A stretch of DNA of 64,000 bases from Slackia equolifaciens (GTDB lineage Bacteria; Actinomycetota; Coriobacteriia; Coriobacteriales; Eggerthellaceae), in assembly GCF_003725995.1 (NCBI RefSeq), contig NZ_QIBX01000002.1, forward strand, positions 124,001 to 188,000. The letters are read 5' to 3'. Of this stretch, positions 52,863 through 60,416 are shown piece after piece. The translations under genes were made by a program, and so were the position numbers. Under the pieces are notes generated by a model that saw only the letters and a list, made by a program, of their open reading frames with translations, was not told where the DNA came from and did not search any database. The stretch's first letter is position 1, and every line of letters starts with the position of its first letter.

Positions 52863-55511
52863 CTATCCTCGTCGTTGCGGGCAGGAAATTTCTGGACAAT
52901 GCTTGCACGACTCTTTGCGCGCAGGACGCGGGGCCACCTCGCCCGAAAGGAGCTCGTCAAGCGCATGCGCCACACGAAGCTCAGTGGCATCAAGCAGATC
53001 CGATAAAGGTCCCTGGGCGAACGTACAGGCTTTGGCTTTTATGCCGGGAAGGTGACGCGGCTCGAGCCGCACGTCAATCGCGCCCGAAATCTGCGCCGCA
53101 CGCCCGTAGCTCACATAGATCGCGCCTACCACGTCAAGCCCGAGCAGACGCTGCACCGCCTGCGCATAAATGAGCGCCTGAACTTTGCCGCCGCGTTCCT
53201 TTCCCTCCGAATCGTAGAGATCATAATCGTTCGAAAGGCTGCCTTTGTAGTCAATGATCACTGCGTGACCGGCATCGTCCATGTCAATGCGGTCTATGGA
53301 ACCGATGAGCTTATAGCCAGCGTAATCCACCGCTCCAGACACCGGAATCTCGTACTCGAAGTGCGTCGGATGAAAGCCCGGCAAAAGACGCGACTCAAGA
53401 TCAAGGTAGCCCTCGAGGCGCGCCATGAGCTCCTGCACCTGGCGTCGCTCCAGCTCCTGGACCGGCACCAGTCGGTTATCCGAGGGATTGCGGGCTTCCT
53501 GCTCAGCGGCAAGATCGGCGGTAACCTCATGCATGATGGCACGCGCCGCCGGAAGAAGCTCGCCGGTGACCTTGGGCGCCACCTCCTCCCGGAAGCGCTC
53601 GTAGAACCTTTTGAGCGCATGATGAGCGAAATCACCCATCTCCAAGGCGCCGAATCCTTCGTCAAGGTCGTCAAGCCGCAACCTGCGCTGAGAGAACCAC
53701 TTCTGCGGACATTCCAAATAGCTCTCGATCTGAGACGCAGAGAAACACGGCACCTTGAGAACCCCGCCGTCGGGAAGGAATCGAGGAAGCACAAGATGCG
53801 GCAGCTTGCCCTCGCTGACATGGGCAAGAGAGGGCTCCTCGTCAACCAACGACGCGGGTTGCTCGCCATGCGAAACCGCACTGTTTTCGTAGAGGCTTTC
53901 TTCGCCGCGCTCTATGATGCTGCTCAAAAAACATGACGGTAGAGCGTATTGATTGTCTATCTCATCGGCATCGGTCGGATCGTTTCGATAAAGATCGACG
54001 AATTCCTCCACAACGGCAGCCGGATACGTTTCGGCGGCATCTTCGTTTTTCAGGCACCGCTCGATGACAAGCTCCCGAGCAGGCAGCGCCACCGCAGCAG
54101 CGAAAACGCGCCGTGCGTCGGCGAGAGTGGAATGCCCGACATCGATGCCCACCGCCTTGAGCAGCGCCGCGGCCGCGTCGGATCGTTCGTTGAGCGGATA
54201 CGCCGCACTGGTCATATCGCACAGAATCACGCCACCGAATGAACCCGACTCAAGCAACGCGGCTCGACGCGAATCCATAACGCGCACGAGCGGATCGCTC
54301 TCGCCCGCAATGCGCGAAGACGGCACCTGCGCCCCCTCGAGCGCCGCAAAACAATCGTCCATGCTTGCATCGAGGCGACGGGCATCTTCGGCCACGGAGC
54401 GAAACATAGACAACGCCGCAAGCTGCTCCGCACGGTACGCCCCACTGACGCCCCCGGCGGCACGCACGCGATCCTCGACCACCCCGCTCAGCACGCTTGC
54501 ATCGGGCGACGAGATAAGCTCTTCGAAGTATTCGAAGCTGCTGCTCATTGCGCGCATCTTGTCGATGCATGCCTCCTTGGACGTGAGGCGGTCGGCTCGC
54601 GCCCATGCATCGAACGCATACGCCGCATCGCTCGAGACGCCCGAAAACGGATTGAGCAGGAAATCGGTGCAACATGCGACAACCGAATCGGACGTCGAGA
54701 TATCGCGCACACGTAAAAGCGCCCTGCCAAAATCGGTCGCAGAAAACGGGACACCGCCCTCAAAGGCAACCGAGACAGATGCCTCGGCCAACGAAGGGGC
54801 GATTGATTCGTACAAAACACGAGGGTTGCGCGCGGCGACCACGACACCGCCCTCGGAACAGCCGCTCTCGAGCATCTCCTTCAGCAGGTCGCACAACAAC
54901 AGCGAACGGGCATAGCCGCCTGCGGGGAAGGCGAATCGGACACGCACGCCGGCAGGTGCGGGGAAGATCTGCGCGGAGCCCTCCCCCTCAAGCTCGATGC
55001 CGGGCTGAGAGTCGCAAAACGCAGTCAACGAGTTCGAGGCCTCCATGCCCAAGACGCTCACGCGCATCGGGCGCGAAACCAGCTCACGACGCGCAAGAAC
55101 GCCCCACGCACGTCCGGGGTCTACCAAATTTGCCCCCGCAAGGATGGCTTCGTAGGCACGCAGGGCATCAAGCAACGGCCCAAACGACTCCTCGAGAACG
55201 CATTCGCCCTGAAGGGCGGCATCGAGCTCGCGGCTGCCAAGCCCCCCATTGGCCAAACGCATGAGCATGGATGCCATTCCCGACGATGAAGAAAGATCCG
55301 GCGTGTTGTCCAACGCCTTGAAGAACCCGAGCAGACGCTGAGACCTTGTAGCAATCGCTCGCCCATCGCCCCATACATCCCAAAGTTGCTCGAGCCACGA
55401 GGCGGGAGTGGTGACCGTTGCCCCGAACGAAAGCGCATCGTGCCGCCGCGCCGCTTTTTTTCGGAACGCCTCAACCGCCGACTGCCCCGGCATCAATATC
55501 ACGTGATCCAC
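52863..55511 (-). CDS. addB: AddB-type PD-(D/E)XK nuclease subunit
   Basis: Partner of AddA. The 882-residue product ends with a PD-(D/E)XK nuclease domain (IGSIDRIDMDDAGHAVIIDYKGSLSN). Its four-cysteine iron-sulfur staple is Cys in YLECPQKWFSQRRLRL (near 605) plus CKHCPEISC at the extreme C-terminus, the layout of AddB. The N-terminal two-thirds resembles an inactivated helicase; no Walker A (GxxxxGK[T/S]) is visible, whereas Bacillus AddB has one. It is also shorter than Bacillus AddB (about 1160). The start is a GTG at 55511 with AGGAGG upstream. A TACAAT -10 at 55543-55538 and a LexA-like site further up suggest damage control, which is inferred. Confidence 0.85.
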   Translation of the reverse strand: MDHVILMPGQSAVEAFRKKAARRHDALSFGATVTTPASWLEQLWDVWGDGRAIATRSQRLLGFFKALDNTPDLSSSSGMASMLMRLANGGLGSRELDAALQGECVLEESFGPLLDALRAYEAILAGANLVDPGRAWGVLARRELVSRPMRVSVLGMEASNSLTAFCDSQPGIELEGEGSAQIFPAPAGVRVRFAFPAGGYARSLLLCDLLKEMLESGCSEGGVVVAARNPRVLYESIAPSLAEASVSVAFEGGVPFSATDFGRALLRVRDISTSDSVVACCTDFLLNPFSGVSSDAAYAFDAWARADRLTSKEACIDKMRAMSSSFEYFEELISSPDASVLSGVVEDRVRAAGGVSGAYRAEQLAALSMFRSVAEDARRLDASMDDCFAALEGAQVPSSRIAGESDPLVRVMDSRRAALLESGSFGGVILCDMTSAAYPLNERSDAAAALLKAVGIDVGHSTLADARRVFAAAVALPARELVIERCLKNEDAAETYPAAVVEEFVDLYRNDPTDADEIDNQYALPSCFLSSIIERGEESLYENSAVSHGEQPASLVDEEPSLAHVSEGKLPHLVLPRFLPDGGVLKVPCFSASQIESYLECPQKWFSQRRLRLDDLDEGFGALEMGDFAHHALKRFYERFREEVAPKVTGELLPAARAIMHEVTADLAAEQEARNPSDNRLVPVQELERRQVQELMARLEGYLDLESRLLPGFHPTHFEYEIPVSGAVDYAGYKLIGSIDRIDMDDAGHAVIIDYKGSLSNDYDLYDSEGKERGGKVQALIYAQAVQRLLGLDVVGAIYVSYGRAAQISGAIDVRLEPRHLPGIKAKACTFAQGPLSDLLDATELRVAHALDELLSGEVAPRPARKESCKHCPEISCPQRRG

Positions 55512-55537
55512 GCTGCCTCCTAGAAAATCTTTGAGAC

Positions 55538-55585
55538 ATTGTATCGCAGATTTCCGTCAAGTTGCTCAAAAACAAACATTTGTTC
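55538..55585 (-). promoter_or_regulatory. addBA promoter with LexA-like site
   Basis: Minus strand TACAAT (55543-55538), and upstream GAAC-AAAT-GTTT (55585-55574), one base off the Gram-positive LexA/DinR core GAAC-N4-GTTC. The site would overlap the -35 region. Confidence 0.45.
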
Positions 55586-55730
55586 TCAAATAATGAATAT
55601 CATCGAACATGCGAAGGGCCCCATCCTTATCGTTCAATTCGCCCCATCCACCATTTCGCAACCTCGCCTCATCTTGCGCCCCATCGCCTCGCGGCCCCGC
55701 CGCCATCTCGCGGCGTCCCACAACGCAAAA
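55586..55730. other. Intergenic DNA between addB and the XRE-AlaA gene
   Basis: Nothing recognised apart from GTTCAATTCGCC at 55632-55643, the same 12 bases as in the XRE-AlaA promoter (57536-57547). Confidence 0.4.
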
Positions 55731-55750
55731 GGGCCGCCTCTCGGCGACCC
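55731..55750 (-). terminator. Terminator of the XRE-AlaA gene
   Basis: GGGCCGCC/GGCGACCC around TCTC with one mismatch, followed on the minus strand by TTTTGCG. Confidence 0.75.
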
Positions 55751-55819
55751 AGGATGACAGTATCGACAATGCCCGCACGCAGCGCGTCCAAAACCTCAAA
55801 GAGCATGCCTGCTCGCAGG

Positions 55820-57520
55820 CTACTGGCGATAATGCGCGAAGAAATCGGCCAGGTCCTCCATCGCTTCGTGCAGGACCTCCATACGAGGCAGGTACACGAT
55901 GCGGAAATGGTCGGGCTCGTGCCAATTGAAGCCGCCGCCGCGCGTGATCAGGATGCGCTTCTGATGCAGAAGATCGAGCGCGAACTGCTCGTCGTCGGTG
56001 ATGTTGAACTTCTTCACATCGATCTTGGGGAAGATGTAGAACGCCGCCTTAGGCTTGACTGCGCTGATGCCGGGAATGGAATTGAGCGCCTCATACACAT
56101 AGTTACGCTGTTCGTAGACGCGACCCCCGGGGCGAACGTATCCCTCCACGCTCTGATGGCCCCACAGCGCCGTTTGCACGATGGACTGCGCCGGCACGTT
56201 GGAACACAGGCGCATGTTGGAGAGCATGTTTACGCCGTAGGTGAAATCCTCCATGCAGCGCCGGTTGCCCGAGAGAATCATCCAGCCGATGCGGTAGCCC
56301 GCGATCATGTGGCTCTTGGACAGGCCCGAGAACGTGACACAGGGCAGGTCGGGTGCGAGCGAGGCGATGGAGATGTGCTCGTGGCCGTCCATGCACAGAC
56401 GGTCGTAGATTTCATCCGAGAAGATCATGAGCTGATGCTTGCGCGCCACCTCCACGATCTGCTCCAGAATCTCACGCGGATACACTGCGCCCGTGGGATT
56501 GTTGGGATTGATGATGACGATGGCCTTGGTGCGCGAGGTCACCTTGGATTCGATGTCGGCGATATCGGGACACCATTCGGCCTGCTCATCACAAATGTAG
56601 TGCACGGGCACGCCGCCCGAAAGCGTGGCGCAGGCGGTCCACAGCGGATAGTCGGGGCTGGGAATCAAAATCTCGTCGCCGTTGTCGAGCAACGCCTGCA
56701 TGCACAGATTGATGAGCTCCGACACGCCGTTGCCGGTATAGATGCCATCCATGCTCACATTGGGGATATGCTTGATCTGGGCGTACTGCATGATGGCTTT
56801 GCGAGCCGAGAACAGACCGTGCGAATCGGAGTAGCCCTCGCAGTCGGGCAGCTGGAGGCGCATGTCCTGAATGACCTCATCGGGCGTGCGGAACCCGAAC
56901 GGAGCCGGATTACCGATATTGAGCTTCAAGATGCGCAGGCCTTCGGACTCCATGCGGTTCGCCTCGTCGGCCACGGGGCCGCGCACGTCATACAACACAT
57001 TGTCGAGCTTGGAGGATTTCTTGAACTGACGCATGATGGGACTCCTTTGGGGTTGAGCGGCCGCAGCAGACGGTGCGGCATCAGTAGCAAGAGCAGCTGC
57101 ATCGGCACGATTGGAGCCGGATGCAACCACGGATTCGGCAACGGGGAAAGCGGACGAAATCCGCTCGGATGCTCGCTCGCCCGGCGTTATCGCACCGTGG
57201 CCCAAGGCGCCTTGAACGGAAGAAGCCGATTCCGAAGGCGAGACGACGGAGCTTGCTACCGATGGTGCATCATCGTGCTGCGGTGAGACCCCTCGCTGCC
57301 CCTCTCCCTCGGCGAGCCATGCAACGTTCACGCCCAGAGCGTTTGCGAGCGCGCTCATCACGTTGGCGCGCGGCACCGTTTTACCGCTTACGTATTGGCT
57401 TACTTGGCTTTTTCCCAGCTTCACGCCGAAATCGGCCGCCGCACGTATGAGGTCGGCTTGCTTCATGCCGGCCGCGTCCATCGCTTCATGCAGACGGTCG
57501 GCGAATTCTTTCTGGAGCAT
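55820..57520 (-). CDS. Fusion of XRE helix-turn-helix domain with AlaA-type alanine aminotransferase
   Basis: One open frame of 566 residues encodes two proteins in tandem. Residues 5-65 are an XRE/Cro-type HTH (FADRLHEAMDAAGMKQADLIRAA...LGKSQVSQYVSGKTVPRANVMSALANALGV). Residues 66-162 are an Ala/Ser-rich linker. Residues 163-566 align along their whole length with E. coli AlaA (glutamate-pyruvate aminotransferase): KSSKLDNVLYDVRGPV, LKLNIGNPAPFGF, GNGVSELI, PSPDYPLWTA, NPNNPTGAVYP, SDEIYDR, the PLP lysine Lys402 in FSGLSKSHMIAGYRIGW and a terminal FRIVYLPR. The main ATG at 57520 has AAGGAGGG. A second ATG at 57034 (Met163), exactly at the enzyme boundary, has AAAGGAG 7 bases upstream, so free enzyme may also be made. 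The promoter carries several copies of one half-site motif. The role as PLP- or amino-acid-sensing regulator is inferred. Confidence 0.9.
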   Translation of the reverse strand: MLQKEFADRLHEAMDAAGMKQADLIRAAADFGVKLGKSQVSQYVSGKTVPRANVMSALANALGVNVAWLAEGEGQRGVSPQHDDAPSVASSVVSPSESASSVQGALGHGAITPGERASERISSAFPVAESVVASGSNRADAAALATDAAPSAAAAQPQRSPIMRQFKKSSKLDNVLYDVRGPVADEANRMESEGLRILKLNIGNPAPFGFRTPDEVIQDMRLQLPDCEGYSDSHGLFSARKAIMQYAQIKHIPNVSMDGIYTGNGVSELINLCMQALLDNGDEILIPSPDYPLWTACATLSGGVPVHYICDEQAEWCPDIADIESKVTSRTKAIVIINPNNPTGAVYPREILEQIVEVARKHQLMIFSDEIYDRLCMDGHEHISIASLAPDLPCVTFSGLSKSHMIAGYRIGWMILSGNRRCMEDFTYGVNMLSNMRLCSNVPAQSIVQTALWGHQSVEGYVRPGGRVYEQRNYVYEALNSIPGISAVKPKAAFYIFPKIDVKKFNITDDEQFALDLLHQKRILITRGGGFNWHEPDHFRIVYLPRMEVLHEAMEDLADFFAHYRQ

Positions 57521-57534
57521 CTCACCCTCCTTAG

Positions 57535-57633
57535 GGTTCAATTCGCCATAAATTGAACCAATGGTTCAAAGTTCAATTTTCGGCAGTATACCATTGATGC
57601 AAATTGAACCAATCATAGTTTTCCAAAGGTTCA
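57535..57633 (-). promoter_or_regulatory. Promoter and operator cluster of the XRE-AlaA gene
   Basis: Half-sites of GGTTCAATT / AATTGAACC occur at 57535-57543, 57551-57559, 57563-57570, 57571-57578, 57602-57610 and 57628-57633. Two of them form the perfect palindrome TTGAACCAATGGTTCAA (57553-57569, 8+8 bp). The -10 TATACT is at 57590-57585 and TTGGTT (57612-57607) is a possible -35, so one site overlaps the -35 and the palindrome lies just after the start point: an autorepression layout. Binding by the gene's own HTH is inferred. Confidence 0.8.
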
Positions 57634-57746
57634 TTTTTCTTGCGAGCGGGAAAGACGAAACAAAAATGACGTGCCCTCCCTGGAATACCGCATGTTAATC
57701 CACGGCATTGATAAAACCGACGGGTAATGCCCCAAAACGCAAAGAA

Positions 57747-57795
57747 GCCCGCCATCGTGCGGGCTAAGAATGACAAGGCCCGCACGATGGCGGGC
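57747..57795 (-). terminator. Bidirectional terminator after rpmE
   Basis: A perfect 18-bp inverted repeat, GCCCGCCATCGTGCGGGC (57747-57764) with 57778-57795, around 13 bases. Each arm is itself nearly palindromic (GCCCGC...GCGGGC). It separates rpmE from the XRE-AlaA promoter; the 110 bases between it and the operators hold nothing recognised. Confidence 0.88.
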
Positions 57796-57843
57796 CTTGT
57801 CTGCTTTTTGCTTAAAGATTGGGTGCGCTATGCGCAGATGCCA

Positions 57844-58284
57844 CTATTCAGCGGCCTGCTCCTCGGCAGCGGGAGCCTCAGCGGTCTCCTCGGCGGGAGC
57901 GGCCTCCTCGGCCAGCTTGGCAGCCTTAGCGGCCTCGGCCTCAGCCTTCTTGGCATACTCAGCGGCACGAGCGGCCTTCTCGGCGGCCTTCTTCTCGCGC
58001 TCGGCCTTCTTGGCGGCCTCGAGCTCGGCAGCCTTAGCGGCCTTAGCGGCCTTCTTGGCGGCCTCGCGCTCAGCAACGGCAGCGGAAGCGGAACCGAACT
58101 TGTCGGCGAAGCGCTGGACGCGTCCACCGGTGTCGATCAGCTTCTGGGTGCCGGTGAAGAACGGATGGCACATGTTGCAGATGTCAACCTTGAGCTCCGG
58201 CTTGGTGGAGCGGGTAACGAAGGTGTTACCGCAGGTGCACTTAACGGTGCACTCCATGTACTCGGGATGGATACCCTGTTTCAT
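57844..58284 (-). CDS. rpmE: 50S ribosomal protein L31 with Ala/Lys/Glu-rich tail
   Basis: Residues 1-68 are a zinc-type L31 ([59 protein letters not shown]) with the Cys ligands CxC and CxxC. The product then continues for about 78 residues of low complexity, mainly Ala, Lys and Glu (blocks of [10 protein letters not shown] and AEEAAPAEE), likely one long charged helix; standard L31 is about 70 residues. A single gene with terminators on both sides. Whether the tail is kept in the mature ribosome is unknown. Confidence 0.95.
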   Translation of the reverse strand: MKQGIHPEYMECTVKCTCGNTFVTRSTKPELKVDICNMCHPFFTGTQKLIDTGGRVQRFADKFGSASAAVAEREAAKKAAKAAKAAELEAAKKAEREKKAAEKAARAAEYAKKAEAEAAKAAKLAEEAAPAEETAEAPAAEEQAAE

Positions 58285-58353
58285 ATTGGTTTCTCCTTTT
58301 CAGAAGGTCTTGGTTTCCGACCAAGACAAGACAGCCTGTGAATCTTACCACGC

Positions 58354-58381
58354 AAAACGCCCTCCGTGAAGAGGGCGTTTT
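58354..58381 (-). terminator. Bidirectional terminator after the MetRS-like gene
   Basis: AAAACGCCCTC/GAGGGCGTTTT with a 6-base loop; A- and T-flanks allow both directions. Confidence 0.9.
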
Positions 58382-58400
58382 ATGGATTTATGGCGAACCG

Positions 58401-60416
58401 CTATTTGAATTGCGAAGGGTGCTTTGCGAAGAAATCGGTCCTGGGCGGCAGCTCCTTCACGGCGTGGCGGCCGGCCGCAACCTCGTCGGCCTCGCACAGC
58501 TCCTCCATGCCGTCGAACGGCGCATTCCAGCTGAACACGCGCTCGGGAGCGATCTGCAGGTACTCCGCGATCATCTCGCAGCCTGCAGGCGCAATCGGAT
58601 GCATGAGCAGCGCCGATATGCGCAGCGCGTAGAAGCTGTCCAGCAGCACCTGGCGGCGCAGCTCGTCGTCGCCTTCCTTTTCGGCGCGCTTGATGCCGTC
58701 CGACCAACCCTTCTGGGCCCAACGAATAAACTCATCCGCGCAGGTGAGCGCCGAATGCAGCTCGGCTTTGTGCATGATGGCCTCGAAATCGGCCAACGCC
58801 TTCTGCGCGCGAACCACCATCTCCTCGCTCACCGCGCCCAGAGGCATAAAGCCTTCGAAGTTCTTCTGCGCCTCATAGAAGCAGCTGCGCGCCAGACGGT
58901 TGAAAACGTTGGTAAGCAGCGCGCCCTCTTTGAGCGCCGGATCGGCCACGCGCGGATCGGTGCGCATCTTCTCATCGGGGTTGAACGGCTTCGGGCTGAA
59001 TCCCACAGACTTTTGGTCAAGTCCCAGCGCAACCCAGTGCGCGCGCAGCTGCTCAACCGTGTAGTGCTCCAGCAGGTCGTCTGCCGAAGGCGGCTTCACC
59101 GCTCCCGACGACGATGCCTTGGTCTTGCCAAACAGGATGTGATGGTTGGCTATAAGGCGCGTTTGCTGCAGCTGCCCCGCCTCGGGCTTGGCCTGCATCG
59201 CGTTGCCGTCCTCAAGCGCCATCCACAGCGCCGGCTGCGCCACTCCGTAAAAATACAGGTTATCCTGCCCGATGAACTGATACACGCAGGCATCGGGAGA
59301 GCACCACCAGTCGCGCACGTCGGACAGGTCGCCGCCGCGCGCCTCGAGCGCCGCCGCGCTGAAGCTGATGGGCGCCCACAGGCTCTCGGGCCAGCACCAC
59401 ACGGTAAGGCCGTCCACGCCGTCCATCGAAGGCACCTTGACGCCCCATTCGACGTTGCCGGAAATGCGGAACGGCACGAGCGCCTTACCGGTGCGGAACC
59501 GCACGCCTGCCTCCGTGAGCACATCGCGCGCCACATCGCGGTCTTCGATGCACGTGAACTCGATTTCGAAGGACTGCTTGCCGCGTTCGGCCTCGCGGAA
59601 CGTGTGAGCGGGCAGCTTGTCGGCCACTGCGCGATAATCCTCTTCAAGCTCATTCTTGATGAAGATGACGGGCGCACCCAAAAACTCTTTCACCGTACGC
59701 CACACCACAGGACGAAGCTCGGCATCATGCTCCATCTCGCCGGTCAGCTCGCACAGAGGCTCGCGGAAATTGGGCAGGTCGAAATACCAGTTTTGCACCG
59801 GACGCATCTCGGGCGTTTCGCCGGTGAGCGTGCTCTTTGGGGCAATCAGATCCTGCGGGGCAAACTGATGGCCCAGATCGCATTCGTCGGCGTATGCCTT
59901 CTCCGACTTGCAGCCCTGCACGGGGCAATGCCCCAGCACCTGGCGACCGTTGAGGAACTTGCCCGCCTTGGCGTCGTAGAACTGCAGCGTGGAGTCGAGG
60001 CTCAGATGCCCGTTCTCATGCAGGCGCTCGAGCACTGCGTTGGTAACCAGCTGATGCACCTCGCCCGCACGGCCAAGGCCGCTTCCTTCATAAATCGAAA
60101 GCGAGATATCGTACGCGTCGAGCGTGGCCTTTTGCTTGTCGTGGTTGCGCTGCACGTAATCCGAAATGGTGCCTTCGAACCCCTCGTTTTCGCACGCCTT
60201 GCGATAGCCCTCTTCGATAGGCGAGCCAAAGCAGTCGGTGCCCGATACAAACAAGACGTTTTCCGCGCCAATTCGGTCGCGCAAAAAGCGCGCGTAGGCG
60301 TCGGCCGGCACGAACACGCCGGCCACATGCCCAAAATGCAGGGTCTTGTTGCCATAAGGCATGCCCGCCGTTACCACGGCGCGCGAAGGCCAAGATTGCG
60401 TAGATGTGTAGCTCAC
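58401..60416 (-). CDS. metG: Methionyl-tRNA synthetase-like class I tRNA ligase, divergent
   Basis: The 671-residue product has the MetRS scaffold: TAGMPYGNKTLHFGHVAGVFVPADAYARFLR (HFGH in place of HxGH), SGTDCFGSPI, a zinc knuckle region CPVQGCKSEKAYADECDLG, QFIGQDNLYFYGVAQPALWMAL and an anticodon-type helical domain from about 530. In canonical MetRS the KMSKS loop follows; here the place is held by FGKTKASSSG. The region of residues 260-345 carries an insert of about 70 residues. The start is a GTG at 60416 with GAGGGAG; it overlaps the sppA stop by 4 bases (GTGA). It could be the cell's only MetRS with a relaxed loop, or a paralogue with another substrate; other metG copies cannot be seen from this window. 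Confidence 0.75.
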   Translation of the reverse strand: MSYTSTQSWPSRAVVTAGMPYGNKTLHFGHVAGVFVPADAYARFLRDRIGAENVLFVSGTDCFGSPIEEGYRKACENEGFEGTISDYVQRNHDKQKATLDAYDISLSIYEGSGLGRAGEVHQLVTNAVLERLHENGHLSLDSTLQFYDAKAGKFLNGRQVLGHCPVQGCKSEKAYADECDLGHQFAPQDLIAPKSTLTGETPEMRPVQNWYFDLPNFREPLCELTGEMEHDAELRPVVWRTVKEFLGAPVIFIKNELEEDYRAVADKLPAHTFREAERGKQSFEIEFTCIEDRDVARDVLTEAGVRFRTGKALVPFRISGNVEWGVKVPSMDGVDGLTVWCWPESLWAPISFSAAALEARGGDLSDVRDWWCSPDACVYQFIGQDNLYFYGVAQPALWMALEDGNAMQAKPEAGQLQQTRLIANHHILFGKTKASSSGAVKPPSADDLLEHYTVEQLRAHWVALGLDQKSVGFSPKPFNPDEKMRTDPRVADPALKEGALLTNVFNRLARSCFYEAQKNFEGFMPLGAVSEEMVVRAQKALADFEAIMHKAELHSALTCADEFIRWAQKGWSDGIKRAEKEGDDELRRQVLLDSFYALRISALLMHPIAPAGCEMIAEYLQIAPERVFSWNAPFDGMEELCEADEVAAGRHAVKELPPRTDFFAKHPSQFK

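Noticed and set aside
55562-57286. 574-codon plus-strand frame
   Set aside because: Shadow of the XRE-AlaA fusion; the opposite strand has complete aminotransferase motifs.
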